64,000 nucleotides of DNA. Source: Cricetomys ansorgei. Lineage: Eukaryota > Chordata > Mammalia > Rodentia > Nesomyidae. Numbering within the stretch: the stretch's first letter is position 1; each line of letters starts with the position of its first letter. A model generated the notes under the pieces. That model was not told where the DNA came from. It did no database searches and saw nothing but the letters and a program-made list of their open reading frames with translations. The stretch lies in contig JAMJFZ010000870.1 in assembly GCA_026225945.1 (NCBI GenBank), positions 1-64,000 on the forward strand, given 5' to 3'. The translations under genes and the position numbers were made by a program. This document shows, piece by piece, positions 46,310 through 58,275 of the stretch.

Positions 46310-46580
46310 ATCCAGACTCCAACTACTTTTAAGATTCTACACAGATCCCAACGACTCCCAGCCCCCACCACCTCCCACTCATGTCATTGCCAGAGCCGCC
46401 TACGACAAGCCTCTTGCCAGGGCTCTCCACAATCTAGCTTTGCCCTTCTGGAACCTTCTCTCTCTGGAGGAGAAGTCAAAGAGGCCCCACTAAAAATGAA
46501 GGAAGATCCTGGCACCCCCATCTTCAAAGCCTTCTGTGATGATCTCCCCAAGTGCATTCAGCCACAAGCTCCCGCCCTAT
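46310..46580 (+). mobile_element. L2-like fragment
   Basis: CAGCCCCCACCACCTCCCAC, CTCTTGCCAGGGCTCTCCAC, TGCCCTTCTGGAACCTTCTC and AAAGCCTTCTGTGATGATCT resemble L2 text. Confidence 0.45.
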
Positions 46581-46639
46581 TCCGGCCCATTCCACTCTGA
46601 GTGGACTTCCTGTCCCTTGTCCAGTGTCCTACATCCTGG

Positions 46640-46730
46640 CCTCTTCTTCATCTCCCAGATGTGGTCCTGGCCTCTTCTTCATCTCCCAGATGTGGTCCTG
46701 GCCTCTTCTTCATCTCCCAGATGTGGTCAT
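46640..46730. repeat. 31-bp unit, three tandem copies
   Basis: A unit opening CCTCTTCTTCATCTCCCAGA and closing TGTGGTCCTGG begins at 46640, 46671 and 46702. The copies are essentially identical, the last ending before its CCTGG. A local minisatellite, probably recent. Confidence 0.95.
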
Positions 46731-47709
46731 TATGTTCTTGCCTCAGGCCCTCCACCCGCACACGCTCTCCCTGCTGCCTGGGCTATCCTGGCAATCACGC
46801 GACCTCACCGCACAGCTTTTCCTTACTGCCGCTCTGAGTGATATCTCACCCCAAGAACGCTATGTATATGTAAACTCTGTTCACACTCACGCCCCCGGGG
46901 TGCACTTTCCTCCTTATTCCCCAGCCATGCTCCTCACCCGGCCACACAGACATCTGCACATTTTCATTCTGTGTTGTGCCTCTCCCTGCCCCTCAACGAG
47001 TCTAAGATTCTCAGTGGTGTGGGTGTCACCTGTTTTGGGCACATCTGTTTCCCGGCCCCTTGATGAGTGCCTGGCCCATAATAAGAGCTCAATTAATACT
47101 TGATAAATCAACAAGGGACGGACTCAAGATGCCTCCTTGTACACTGCTGGATTCTGCCATGCTTCCGTCCGCCGGGAACACAGGCGTGAAGTAAGCTTGT
47201 GTGCTGAGAACGTTCACACTGTGTGACCGTGGGCTTATGCATGGGTCTGTGTTGAGTGTGAATGACATCTGTTACATGTTTCGATTCTTGAAGAAAGGTC
47301 CATTATAGTAGCACCTGTGAGCGGATCTCCAGCAGCACAGAGTTTTTCATTGCTGTGTGGCTAGAAGGAGGAGCCTGCCTTCTCTGAGACAACCGAGGAA
47401 CCACACATAGTCATTGCACCCAGAGTGATTTTGGCTCAGGTCCTAGTTCTGAGTGACCTAACCGAGGGAGGGAATTCATTTCAAAAGCTCATCTTTTCTC
47501 AATATGGAAAGGAGGAGCCACAGGCTAGGACGGAAGACACACTAAAGCAAATACTTTGGAACTAAGACAGGACTTAAATCCTGGCTGTCGGCTCCAGTTC
47601 TCCCTAGATAATTATTACCTGCTCCCGCCTGGAGAATAAAATGAATTACTAGGTAGACAATGGTGTGGGATTGCTAGCAGGTGAGACTTTTAGTAATTTG
47701 CATCCTAGT

Positions 47710-47890
47710 ATTGTTCTAAACATGTGAGTGCCTTATTGAATCCTGACTACAATGCAAATGAGGACATTTTTCCTCCATTATTTCAAAGACAAGAAAACTG
47801 AAGCACAGAATGGTTATATACTATATCTGAGGTAACACAGCAGAGCCAGACTTTCTACCCAAAAGTATGACCACCCTGCTTCCTGGTATC
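47710..47890 (-). mobile_element. MIR-like SINE, antisense
   Basis: AGTGCCTTATTGAATCCTGA, CAAGAAAACTGAAGCACAGA and GAGGTAACACAGCAGAGCCA follow the reversed MIR core. Confidence 0.65.
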
Positions 47891-48029
47891 TGGACACTCA
47901 GTACCCCAGCTAACAAAGGTCAGGCTTAGGATTGCACCCCACATTTCAGAAGGGAGGTCCTATATCTCTAAGTATTAGAGCTCTCACATCAGAGTCAGAG
48001 AGGGGGGCTCCAGGTAGCTGAATTTGGCT

Positions 48030-48250
48030 TGAATAAGTCAAGGAGAAAAATCAATTATATTTAAATAAAGAAAGGAGATTGGAAATCAGGTACAATGTCT
48101 TCTTAATTACAGCACCTAATCACTGGCTGAAAAAAAAAGTAACTGGAGTATTTCATTTCATACGCAGCCCGGCGCATCTGTGAGGACGGGTTCCTAATGA
48201 GATCACATTACCCCTCTCGACTAGTAATTGACTAGGCGATCCTGACCACT
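48030..48250. promoter_or_regulatory. Candidate conserved non-coding element
   Basis: A repeat-free block with TCAATTATATTTAAATAAAG, the GTACAATGTCTTCTTAATTA word at 48090-48109, CACCTAATCACTGG, and GACTAGTAATTGACTAGGCG. Intronic AT-rich islands of this kind often prove to be enhancers, but this is inference. Confidence 0.35.
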
Positions 48251-48599
48251 TCCTTAGCAGACAGGATCAGGCATCATCTTCAGGGCTTGCTCAGGACGTG
48301 ACAACACAGGACGCTTCGGTGGGGGAGGGTGGGCGCACTGACCCCCAGGGACCCCCCCCCCCGGCCCCGTTTCCTCGGCTGCAGGAGTCACAGTTCTGCC
48401 TGAAGAAGAGGATGTGACCACTGGGAGGGGCTGGGTGCACTGCGGCAGGAGACTGGCGTAATTAAATGCCGTTTTCTCCCCACAGTTCAGAGTCACTACA
48501 AACGCAGAAGATCACCAGCAATCAGTGACCAAATGCCTCAAAGAGATTATTGCAAGTCTCTCCTCGCCATTCAGCTGCTGGGGTAGAGCCTTCTAATTG

Positions 48600-49060
48600 G
48601 TCCCTCTGTCTCTCTCCCTCCTCTCCCCTTCCAATCTTTTGCCTTCTCTAGGCTCATCGTTATAAACCACTTCTCAGTGAGTCACTTCCTTGATTAAAAC
48701 CCTTTGGCTTCCTCTTGAGACTGGAGCGGTCCAGGCACCCTGGCATGGCTGGAGAGGCCAGACACGATCTGGAATCAGCCATCCATCTTTCCAGTCCCGC
48801 ATCCGTCTCCCCGAGTCCTTTGTCCCGAAAGCATCCAACCTGATGGAGCTCCTTACCTCTCTCTTGTTGCTCTCACGCCTTTGTACACGCAGTTCCCTGT
48901 GCCTGGAACATCCTTCCCTCCCTGAGCTCACCGACTCCTGCACCATCTCCCCCTGGACCGCTCCTCACCTGGCACTGCCCAGCATCATCTATGAGCTTTA
49001 AGAAAGCAAGGAGCAAACTCCATTGGTTTCCTCTGTCCTCAGAACCCAGCACACTGTCAG
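48600..49060 (+). mobile_element. L2 LINE 3' end
   Basis: AAAACCCTTTGGCTTCCTCT, CACGCCTTTGTACACGCAGT, TCCCTGTGCCTGGAACATCC and CACCATCTCCCCCTGGACCG give a clear L2 3' pattern over several hundred bases. Confidence 0.75.
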
Positions 49061-49315
49061 CCTCAGAGTACACAGTCCTCAGAGTAAGTTAGTGTAGACT
49101 CGATGATGATGGTGTTGCTTGGGACCACTTGGGTGATATGCAGCCCCCTCCTTGCAAGACATGGGCAATACCTTCTCTCTCTGGAGATGCTTCCTGGCCG
49201 CTTTGATTATGAACACCTTTGCTAAGGCTCAAAGTCTTCTTGTTCTTGTGGCGCTAGAGGAATATGTACAGTAGTGAACAGAGCTCTTGAAAAATAGACA
49301 TCACGATTCAGCTGT

Positions 49316-49344
49316 CATTCATTCATTCATTCATTCATTCATTC
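49316..49344. repeat. (ATTC)n microsatellite
   Basis: About seven ATTC units. Confidence 0.95.
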
Positions 49345-50104
49345 TTCAATGCCAGGTATTAACCAAGTGCTTGAGCCTTGGATGCCTGACCTCGCTGAGA
49401 CCTCCACCCTACACATGGTCCTCTGCAAGCATGTAATTGGACACTCATAATCCTAGTGCATAGTGGTCTTAAAATTTCTATTTTCAAAGAAGACCGAGGC
49501 ACAGACCCAGGCTATGGCCTTCTGATGCCACAAAGATGGTACCCAGTGGATGTGCGAGGAGGGCACATCTCACCTGCCCCCCTGCTCCGAGATGCCCATG
49601 CTGTCTTTGGGCACATGAGGGTTTTCAGATGCACCAGATGATCCAGATCCAATAGAATTGTCCCTCGGTGTATAAGCTCGAGCGACTTTGGGTCTAAGTG
49701 AGGTGTGGAATAATATCAGATAGAATGAATCCATGAGAACCCAGGCTAGCCCAAGAGGAGAAGGTGTACAGACCACTAGTTTTACACGTGTACTAAAACT
49801 GCCACCTTTTGGGAGAGAGAATTTTCTCCTAACATCACTTTTATCATCTATAACTTGTGGAAGTCATGCATCGAATGAATCATGGAGTTTGCTCATTCAC
49901 TGATCGAACTGATTATGACAGATATTGATGGACACCTGACATAGGCCAAGCAACGAACTGAGGATGTTACAGACATTTACTTATTTAATACTTGGCCCTT
50001 AAAATTAAGTTGATTCAGAAATATTAAAAAAAATTATCCCCATGGTATAGATGCAGAACCAGAAGTTAGAAAAATAACCTCCCCGGGTAGTTATAATTAA
50101 CCAA

Positions 50105-50300
50105 TAATGAGAATACTTGACATTTGTGGATCATTTATTATGGACTTGGCACTGTGCTAACATAATATGTCAAATTTAATCTTCGCAGTGAAGCTGTAGT
50201 GTAGGTGTCATTAATATCCGATTTCACATTAGAAGGGGATTGGAGCTTAGAAAGGTTAAGTAAGTTGGCTGGGTCAGAAGCTAATGTCTTGATGGAGCCT
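50105..50300 (-). mobile_element. MIR SINE, antisense
   Basis: TGGACTTGGCACTGTGCTAA, TTTAATCTTCGCAGTGAAGC, GGAGCTTAGAAAGGTTAAGT and AAGTTGGCTGGGTCAGAAGC follow the reversed MIR closely. Confidence 0.8.
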
Positions 50301-51269
50301 GATTCTTAGCCCAAGTCTGCTTAATCCTAAATCCAGTATCATTCCTCACATTTTACAAATCACCTGCACCAAATTCCATGGAACACTCGTGGGATATGCG
50401 ATTCCTGGTCCACATCACAGCCCCGGAACCTGAAGGCATGCCTGAGGAATGTGTATTTCCTCATGGAGTTATTGCATTCATCAAAGCTTGAGGATATTTG
50501 TGCCACTTTTGGAGGTGGGAACCAGCGGCTTTCAATGGGAAGAAAAACACCCCATTCGGCTCTCTCACTCAGCTGATTTGGAAGAACATACAGGAAGGAG
50601 AGCGGGTGATACGCTCCCTTGGTCCCGAGAGGGCTGCAAGCTATAAAATGAAGACAGCGAAGACATTTTGATGCCCGTACTCCAGCAGATGTGTTTACGC
50701 AAGTCGGTTTGATTACAGGTACTAAAAATACCCTTTTCAAATTTAGGAGCCTGCAACATTTCCTCGTGCCTTACCAAAAGGCGGTTGGAAAAAAAAAATC
50801 CTTAATTCTGTCCTATCCCCCATCTCTTTCAATGAGTTATTAGTTTTGATGTTAGAGTCCTGGAGTTTGTTATGGAGAATGGCAAAGGCAAATCACAGAG
50901 GCATTTTCTCTGATTGCAGATTCTCTGTGTGTTTGCCTCTCCTTTTCCTGCCAGACGTTTCTCTGAGTCAGCAAAGTGCCAGCTGTAACCTTCTACTTCC
51001 TTGGGGTGGCTGAATACCAGACTTCCCCAACTCCCCAAATAAACCTCCCACCCAGGGTAACGAGCCCCCTCCTCTTCTGACCCCTCAACCTTGTGTGTTT
51101 TACATATTGGATATAACTTTCAGAACTCAAAGGTTCAAGGACTTAATCAGCAGGCGATGAAATCGAGGGAGAGAGTAGGAGAGAGCACTCGGACAGAAGG
51201 ACAGAGCATGTGTGGCAGGACCAGGCCCAGGCATCTCAGAGGCAGCGCTCTTCCCGAGATACCTGGCAT

Positions 51270-51445
51270 TCTGGTTTCTGCCACTCACTGTCTGGTGACC
51301 TCAAGCAAATGACTCAACGTTTTAAAGCTCAGTTCCTCATCCGTACAATGGAGGGAGTAACTATCGCCCAGCTCAAAGGACGACTGGAGGATTAAATGAA
51401 GTGATCCGTGTGAAGTGCTAAACACCACAAACAGGAGTTATTATT
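51270..51445 (+). mobile_element. MIR SINE
   Basis: TCTGGTGACCTCAAGCAAAT, AAAGCTCAGTTCCTCATCCG, ACTGGAGGATTAAATGAAGT and GTGAAGTGCTAAACACC follow MIR almost end to end. Confidence 0.88.
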
Positions 51446-51542
51446 GCACCACCGTCATCAATGCCATTGTCACTGCCATTATCATCCTAACCACTGCCAC
51501 ATCACCATCGTCACCGTCATTCTTACTATCATTTGATCACTG

Positions 51543-51915
51543 CTAATACCGCCATCATCGTCGTCGTCGTCATCATCGTCACCACCACCACCATCATCAC
51601 CATCATCACCATCACCACCATCATCACCATCACCACCATCATCACCATCATCACCATCATCATCACCATCATCACCATCATCACCATCACCACCATCATT
51701 GCCATCATCACCATCATCACCATCATCACCATCACCACCATCATCACCATCACCACCATCATCACCATCACCACCATCATCACCATCACCATCACCATCA
51801 TCACCATCACCATCATCATCATCACCATCATCATCACCATCATCACCATCACCATCACCATCATCATTGTTGTCTTGGTCATTGTCATCACCATAGTCAC
51901 CACCATCACTAAGAA
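51543..51915. repeat. (ATC/ACC)n trinucleotide array, about 370 bp
   Basis: Nearly pure CAT and CAC triplets in changing order, including repeated higher-order blocks such as CACCATCATCACCATCACCA. A few CGT units mark the left border and TCATTGTTGTC the right. Long open frames over it on both strands are artefacts of the triplet period. Confidence 0.97.
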
Positions 51916-52625
51916 ATCACCATCATCATCAGATAGCTGTTTTGTACCAGCTTGTGGTATGAACTATCTGAGAAAACAAGAAGTTTTCTTTTTTACAGTG
52001 CTTAACTTTTTCTAGTAAGAAAGCAAAAAGATACCTGCCATACAGTAAGTGTCTGATAGTATTTGTTAGATGTTCTGTGAATGAATAATAAATGTTCAAA
52101 ATGATTACCCTCATTTGAGATTTTGACCCATTTGCTATTTGTTCCAATTAACGCCCAGCGGTGGTGACCATGTCTAACCTTCCCACCACCTACAGACCCC
52201 TACAGAAGGAGCTGCTATTCCTACTCATCCATCAGACTTACTCCAGTGTCCCTTCCCCGAGTGCCCCATCCCATCTCCTTAGAGAAAAGTCTCTTCCATC
52301 TCTTATGAGTGTTCAGTATCCTCATGTGCTCGTGTCTAACACGACAGGGCAAGGGCTGAACCATTCCTTGCAGCAGATGCTGTATGCATTTGAGGGAGTG
52401 AGTTTGTTTGTCTATTTGTAGGGTTACTTGGGCCTTTTAAGTCACAAGCTAAGTCTCTAGAGCTATGGGATTGTATAAGAACCAAAGGAAATTTAAAAAA
52501 AAAAATCATTGTCTAGGCTCCAAACTATATAAACAGAGCTAAGTTCTAGGTCAAAGGATAAGCTGCTCTTTTATCTCAGTAGTTTATTCTAATATAGAGT
52601 AAGGGGTGACAGCCACCGCTTTAGG

Positions 52626-52662
52626 CTGTGTGTGTCTGTGTGTGTGTGTGTGTGTGTGTGTA
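52626..52662. repeat. (GT)n microsatellite
   Basis: GT units with one CT interruption. Confidence 0.92.
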
Positions 52663-53139
52663 TCACATGCATACACGTCTCTAGTCCTCTTGACTAGGAG
52701 TCCATAAGGTGCAGGTCATGGATTTATCTTCGTATCTGCAGTGCCAACACAAGACAAGTAGGCCCCAAGTAGATGTGTATGTTATTAGATTGAAATGACC
52801 TTTCAACGTAAGCACCATGACCTTCATTGACCTTCAGAGATGGAGCCTCTGATCTGCTTAGCCTCAGAGTCTCTGCTGTGCCACCTCCACTCACAGAGGA
52901 GGCTAACAGCTATTTCCTGAAGCTGGTTATGGTAAGCACCGAATGAGGCTGTAGACGGGAAGACACGTCCATCACACGTGATCACACCCCGCCCTGGCTT
53001 CTCCCTCTGCTGAGCCCTGGGGCGGGTGGTCGGAGGGGGGGCAAGGAGTCCTATTAATCAAAGTCAGAGATTCTGAGCAGCACCCAGACTGTCACATGCT
53101 TACCTCTATCCATATCACCATCATTAGCAGCGGTGCTAA

Positions 53140-53310
53140 TAAGGATGGCAAATCCTATGCTGGGCTCTTGTAAAGACAATTTGCATGCATTACTTCCGTT
53201 AAACCAATGATAATCCTAGCGGGTGTATATTATGAATATAGTTTGCAGGTCAGAAAAATGACCTTGTGTGATCAAGGTCACACAGCCCCAAAAGGATAAC
53301 ACCAAGGTCA
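53140..53310 (-). mobile_element. MIR-like SINE, antisense
   Basis: CTTCCGTTAAACCAATGATA, TTTGCAGGTCAGAAAAATGA and CAAGGTCACACAGCCCCAAA follow the reversed MIR. Confidence 0.65.
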
Positions 53311-55029
53311 GTCCTGAGGGTGTTAACAAAATCTTTCAGAGACAGAAAATTCATTTTTGCAGACTAGACTCATCCCCTCCCCCACCCCCACTTTGGGGAT
53401 ATAAATTCTCTCCTTGCCCACGTGTCCGACTAAGATAATGTACCTGCTTCTTCATCCGCTCACCTGGACCACAGTCCAGTTCCCTATCCATTCCAGTTCA
53501 TTTCTTTGTTCTTTTCAAATGCAACAAGTGTTGGTTGCTGGGCCGCTGCCTAAGTAGATTCAGATCTGAACTTTGCAGGATGCTTAGGACCCAAAGTCTT
53601 AAAGCAGCCGAGCCTCAACTGTCATGGGGCAAGAAACGGCAGTCGCTTCACGGAACGACAGGAGACCAGTGCATGTCAAGCACCTGGAATCTAGCGGACC
53701 TCGGAAGGTGTAAGTCCGTGACACCAACAGTCCTCTGTCCTGCTTGGAGATGGCCTGGCTGCCCACCGGCCAGCCATCTGCCTACAACTGGAGCAGACTG
53801 GACGGCTGGCAGGATCCTGGAGGTGCCCAGTGTCTCTGTTCAATTACCTCCATCTGTGGGTGAAACAACCCCTGTGTAATGGACTGATTAATCTCCTTAT
53901 CTCACAGAGCACACAGTGTAATTACATCAGAGACTTCAGATCCCCCAGCACAACATCAATCAAATCAGAGAGAACGGCCCCCCCGCCTCTTCCCTGGCAG
54001 CTTGGGGGTGGGGAGGGGGACCCATCTTGCTTCCCTTTGATCCTCTTCCTCTCTAAGACGAGACCTGGACCAATGATGCTGTGCAAATAAATGGCTGATG
54101 GAGAAGCAGGAAGGAGGGAAGGTGGGCCAGGTCTGATTTTAGCCAGCTACCGCTGACCTGCTGTGGTAGCCGCCACTCTCTTAGGCCGTGAGCTGCTTGA
54201 GTTTCAAGTGTATGCATGGGCAGGACAGCACCCCATGTTCAGGCAGAGCAATAAGGACCAAGGTTGGCAGTTACCTCTCAGAATTCTTATGAAGGTGTCA
54301 CCTCTACTCTCTCCACAACTCTTTGAGGACGGCACTGCCGTTCGCATCCATCCTACAGACGAAAACACTGAGGTGGACAGAAGTCAAAGGCTTCCCAGTT
54401 AGTGGGTGGCACAAAGATCAAATGCTGATGGATCTGACCCTGCACCCCAAGCTTCCAGACTCGACTTGCCCTGAAGACCCCAAGAGCTGGGTTTACACAA
54501 GGGGACAACGGACTCCTCATGCCTCTCCCTGGGAATCAGTGTCAGCCACACCCATCCTCTAGTTCCTCACCAAGACTCTGTCCTCTACCCATTCAGTGGT
54601 TCATGAGTGTCTGCTCCGTGCAGGCTGCTGCCGAGCTGCCCATGAGCAAGGCTCTGAGCACTCGGTTCTGGGGAGGATGCCGACAAGACCATCCCTGGAA
54701 AGTAGTAACCATGGCAACCACATAGATGAAACTCACACATACCATACGCCAAGAGGCCAGACATTAAAAGATGTGACTCTGTTCTCATCAAGTTCCGAAA
54801 CAGGAGAATCTAGCTTACCACGGAAAATTCTCAAGACAGCCATTCCCCCTAAGGGCTGACAACAAATTGAAGGAAGACCCGAGGGAATTTTCTAGAATGA
54901 CGAACGTATTTTCCATGTAGGGGTGTGGGTTTTACGAGTGTTCACATTCGGGAGGTGATTAGATATGTACATCTCATTGAATGAAAATCCTCTCTGAGAG
55001 ACTTTGGGCAACTATGAGAAAATAAACAG

Positions 55030-55200
55030 AAATGACATTGGTAACAGCTACTTATCGTGTGCGCACGGAGTGCTACGTCTTTGCGGCATTGATAAATCGC
55101 ATTTTCCTAACAGCGTTAGTGAGGCGCAAAGGAGGAGAGGCAAAGATTACAAACCAGGAGGAGTCGAGGCTGGGATTCCAACCCAGGACCACATCTGACG
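55030..55200 (-). mobile_element. MIR-like SINE, antisense
   Basis: TATCGTGTGCGCACGGAGTG, GATAAATCGCATTTTCCTAA and GCTGGGATTCCAACCCAGGA follow the reversed MIR core. Confidence 0.65.
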
Positions 55201-55439
55201 CATGAGAGAGATCTCTGTCCCAACCACAGGTCTAGCCAGTCTCATCCAGTTTTGTTCTCACATGGAAAAACAGTTTCCTATTCAACTATCCATCTCTGAG
55301 CTAATGTTTGGAATTCTGCATAGTAATTTTCTCTTTGGTAAAATGTTCCACCTTGGAGGGAAGCTCTGTTCTGCGAGGAAGTGAATACATTCTATCCTTC
55401 AGGGAGGCTGAGGATGTCAGTGAAACATGCCATCCAACA

Positions 55440-55890
55440 AGAAAGCTTATTAAGCTCAGGAAGTAAACAACTCAAAGGCTCCAGGAAGTCCCTGAAACTG
55501 ACCAGATTCACTAGGCCCCTCCCTTCCCAAGAAATTATAATAATGACTCTCAGACCAACTGAGCTCCCTGGTGAAAAAGACACTCTCCAACCTGTTGGGC
55601 TGACTACAGACTGTACAAGATCTCCAGATTTCTGGCTTTCATGGACTGACACCCATGCCGGTCTGAGTTTTTTTTTTTGTTTTTTGTTTTGTTTTTGGTG
55701 ATGCAGCCATCTTTGAGTCATTTCTGCTCCTGTAAGTAACTCTTTACCCTCACTCCTGTGAGTAACCCCAATAACGTCACTGGTTCACCAAGATGGACTT
55801 TGGTTATGGCCTTCTTTTGGTCTGTTGTCAGTCCCTTATCTGGGGTTAGTAGACGTGTGTCCATGCCTCACACAATAGGTACTAGGCAAG
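55440..55890 (+). mobile_element. Endogenous-retrovirus LTR-like sequence
   Basis: CTGAAACTGACCAGATTCAC, TAGGCCCCTCCCTTCCC, CACTCTCCAACCTGTTGGGC, a T-rich tract, GATGCAGCCATCTTTGAGTC, CTGCTCCTGTAAGTAAC and GTCACTGGTTCACCAAGATG are arranged like a rodent retroviral LTR as I remember it. No coding region adjoins it, so it would be a solo LTR. Confidence 0.5.
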
Positions 55891-57679
55891 TTTCAGGACC
55901 TTATGGCTAAAGCACGCCACAGACTGTGAGTGGAGAGATCCATGCTTGGAGGGAAGAAATGTGTACACGGCTGATCCGTCAAAGCACAGCAAGATATGAT
56001 CTGTCCTGGAGCCTCTCAGCCCTGGGGAGGACTCACTCAAGCCTCCTGAGCCAAGTGGTACCCAAGCACTCTGCAGCATAGGCTCATTTCATTATCTTAT
56101 TCCTCTGTTTGACCCGGGAGCCTCTGATACAAAGATATCGTGAGCTTGATATGTCTGAACTCAGGGTGATGTATGGGAAAATGCTCCCATGATGCTCCAC
56201 TCAGTCTCTTGCTGCTTGTTCTCATTCTAGGTATGAGAGAGACACAGGGTGGGTCTAGCCTGACCCCACTGAGGTAGTGGAAGGGATTGACTGAAAGAGC
56301 ATGAATGAAAGCAGCAACTTTTCCATGCATCCTGCCTTTAGAAATTTGGAAAATGAGATTCGCCATGATGCTTTGGGCACCAACACATATGTGTGACCCG
56401 GGATGGATCACACAACCTGCTTGATACTTGTTTTTTTTTTCCCCCCATTTGTAGATGTAGTGGTGACCCGCACCTCCTCACTTAGACAGAGTTCTATTTG
56501 AAGCAAGGGATGCCAACTTGGGAATCTGACTGCTCAAGCTTCTTGTTCCTCTAGATGAGCTCTGAGATGGGCCATTAGGAGACTGTAGACACAGATGAAC
56601 CCCTCAGGTCTGAAACCTGGAGTATGGATAGGTCAGACAGTGTCTGCGTTCTTCATAACCAACTGCCTCCTGCTTAGAGCAGCGTCAGTCCAATGGACGG
56701 ATGCTGAGCAGACAGGCGCTGGGAGAGTCAGTTAATTCAGGAAGCAGGTAAGTTTTTCCTCCTTTCCTCCTGAAGAAGCTTCTGGAAGGATTGAGCCTGA
56801 AGACCCATTTTGTGTATGCTGCAGCATTTTTCTTCTCAAAAACTCAACTTCATTGGGAATATTTAAAACTCCAACACTCCCCTCTGGAACTTTACATTCC
56901 GACAAGCACAAACACTGAAGATGGGGGTGGGGCAGGGGTGCATTCTCTTTCCGGGCAGCTATCTTTATAAGCGACGTCTAGTGGTGCCTCCCCCAGCTCA
57001 CCCTGGTTCCTGCCTGGTTCGTTTCAGGTGTTTGTGGTGTCTCTATAACCCCAGTAAGCATACATTTTGTGATTCCCTGATTTAAAGATCACTCTCTTCT
57101 CTGATTCACAGAAATTACGCAAATATACAGACCTAGCCATGCCTAGGTCCACCCTTGAGTATCAGCCATGACTTAAATGGTCTGCGAACCCTAGGCAGCC
57201 TTATAAATGGAGGCACCGAAGAAGAAATGGCTTCTATGCAGCTGAGCCAGGAAAGTGTAGTCTGTCATCTTCCCATGCAACTAGCTGGAAACCAAGGGGG
57301 AGTCCGAATCTCAGAAACTCACTGGCTAGGGGTGTGCTCCAAGAATTGTCATAATAGTTAGCGCCCCAGTCATCCTGTACACAGGGAAGATGCTCCCAGC
57401 CACAGCTCCCTTTTTCCAGAGAGCTCTCCGTTCCACGTTCCCAAATGTCGCTGAGCCCTGCTCTAGTTTAGAGGGTACCAGAAGACCGTTACTGTGCCCT
57501 TGGCAACTGAATATTTTAGTCATCAAAACCCACAGTCTCCCCATGTGTGTCCACAGCTCAGCTGGCGAGGCTTCTTCAGAAGCAGAGAAGGAAGGTCATT
57601 ATGTCAATACGGATCTCTCGGTCCCACCTTTGCAGATTCTGATCTAAGAGAGCATCCTGGCAGAGGGATGTCGAGTGAG

Positions 57680-58086
57680 AGTGTGTGTCTGTGTGTGTGT
57701 GCATGCGTGTTTGTGTGTGAGTGTTTGTGTGTGTGTGTGTGTATGCACGTGTGCGTGTGTGTGCATGTATGTATGTATGCATGTGTATGTACGTGTATGT
57801 GTATGTATTGTGTGTGTATGTATATGAGTTTGTGTGCCTGTGTGTGTGTATGTGTGTTGTATGTGTGTATGTGTTTATATGTATGTGTGTATATGTATGT
57901 GTTGTGTGTGTGTATGCACATGTATGTATGTATGCATGTGTATGTATGTGTGTGTATGTGTATGTATTGTGTGTATATTGTGTATGTATGTGTATGAGTT
58001 TGTGTGCATATGTATGTATAGTGTGTGTGTATGTGTGTTGTGTGTGTATGTGTTGATATGTATGCGTGTATATGTATGTGTTGTGT

Positions 58087-58131
<45 letters not shown>
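57680..58131. repeat. (GT)n/(GTAT)n long compound array, about 450 bp
   Basis: GT units mixed with GTAT, GCAT and GTTT words extend over some 450 bp and end in a pure GT run. Internal blocks recur, for example TGTGTATGTATTGTGTGT and GTATGAGTTTGTGTG at about 57800 and 57960, which suggests segmental duplication within the array. Confidence 0.95.
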
Positions 58132-58275
58132 TACATGTGCCATAGTGCAGGTATGGAGGTCCGAGGACAACGTGTGGGAGTCAGTTCCCTCCTTTTACCA
58201 CGTGGGACCCAGGAATTGACCTCTGGCTCACGGCAGACACCTTTTTCTGCTGAACCACCCTGCTGGTCCCAGCAC
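58132..58275 (-). mobile_element. B3-like SINE, antisense, next to the GT array
   Basis: GGTATGGAGGTCCGAGGACA, ACGTGTGGGAGTCAGTTCCC, GACCCAGGAATTGACCTCTG and CTGAACCACCCTGCTGGTCC follow the reversed B3/B2-family consensus. The GT array beside it matches the habit of such elements to seed microsatellites at their tails. Confidence 0.7.

Noticed and set aside
46640..46730. Three regular 31-bp repeats resembling a CRISPR array
   Set aside because: The copies are directly tandem with no spacers, and the genome is mammalian.
51533..52015. Long open frames over the CAT/CAC array
   Set aside because: Triplet repeats lack stop codons in most frames, so poly-Ile/Thr or poly-Met/Val products are expected artefacts.
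57494..58170. Cys/Val- and His/Thr-rich open frames of up to 188 codons
   Set aside because: They are translations of the GT/GTAT array and carry no independent coding evidence.
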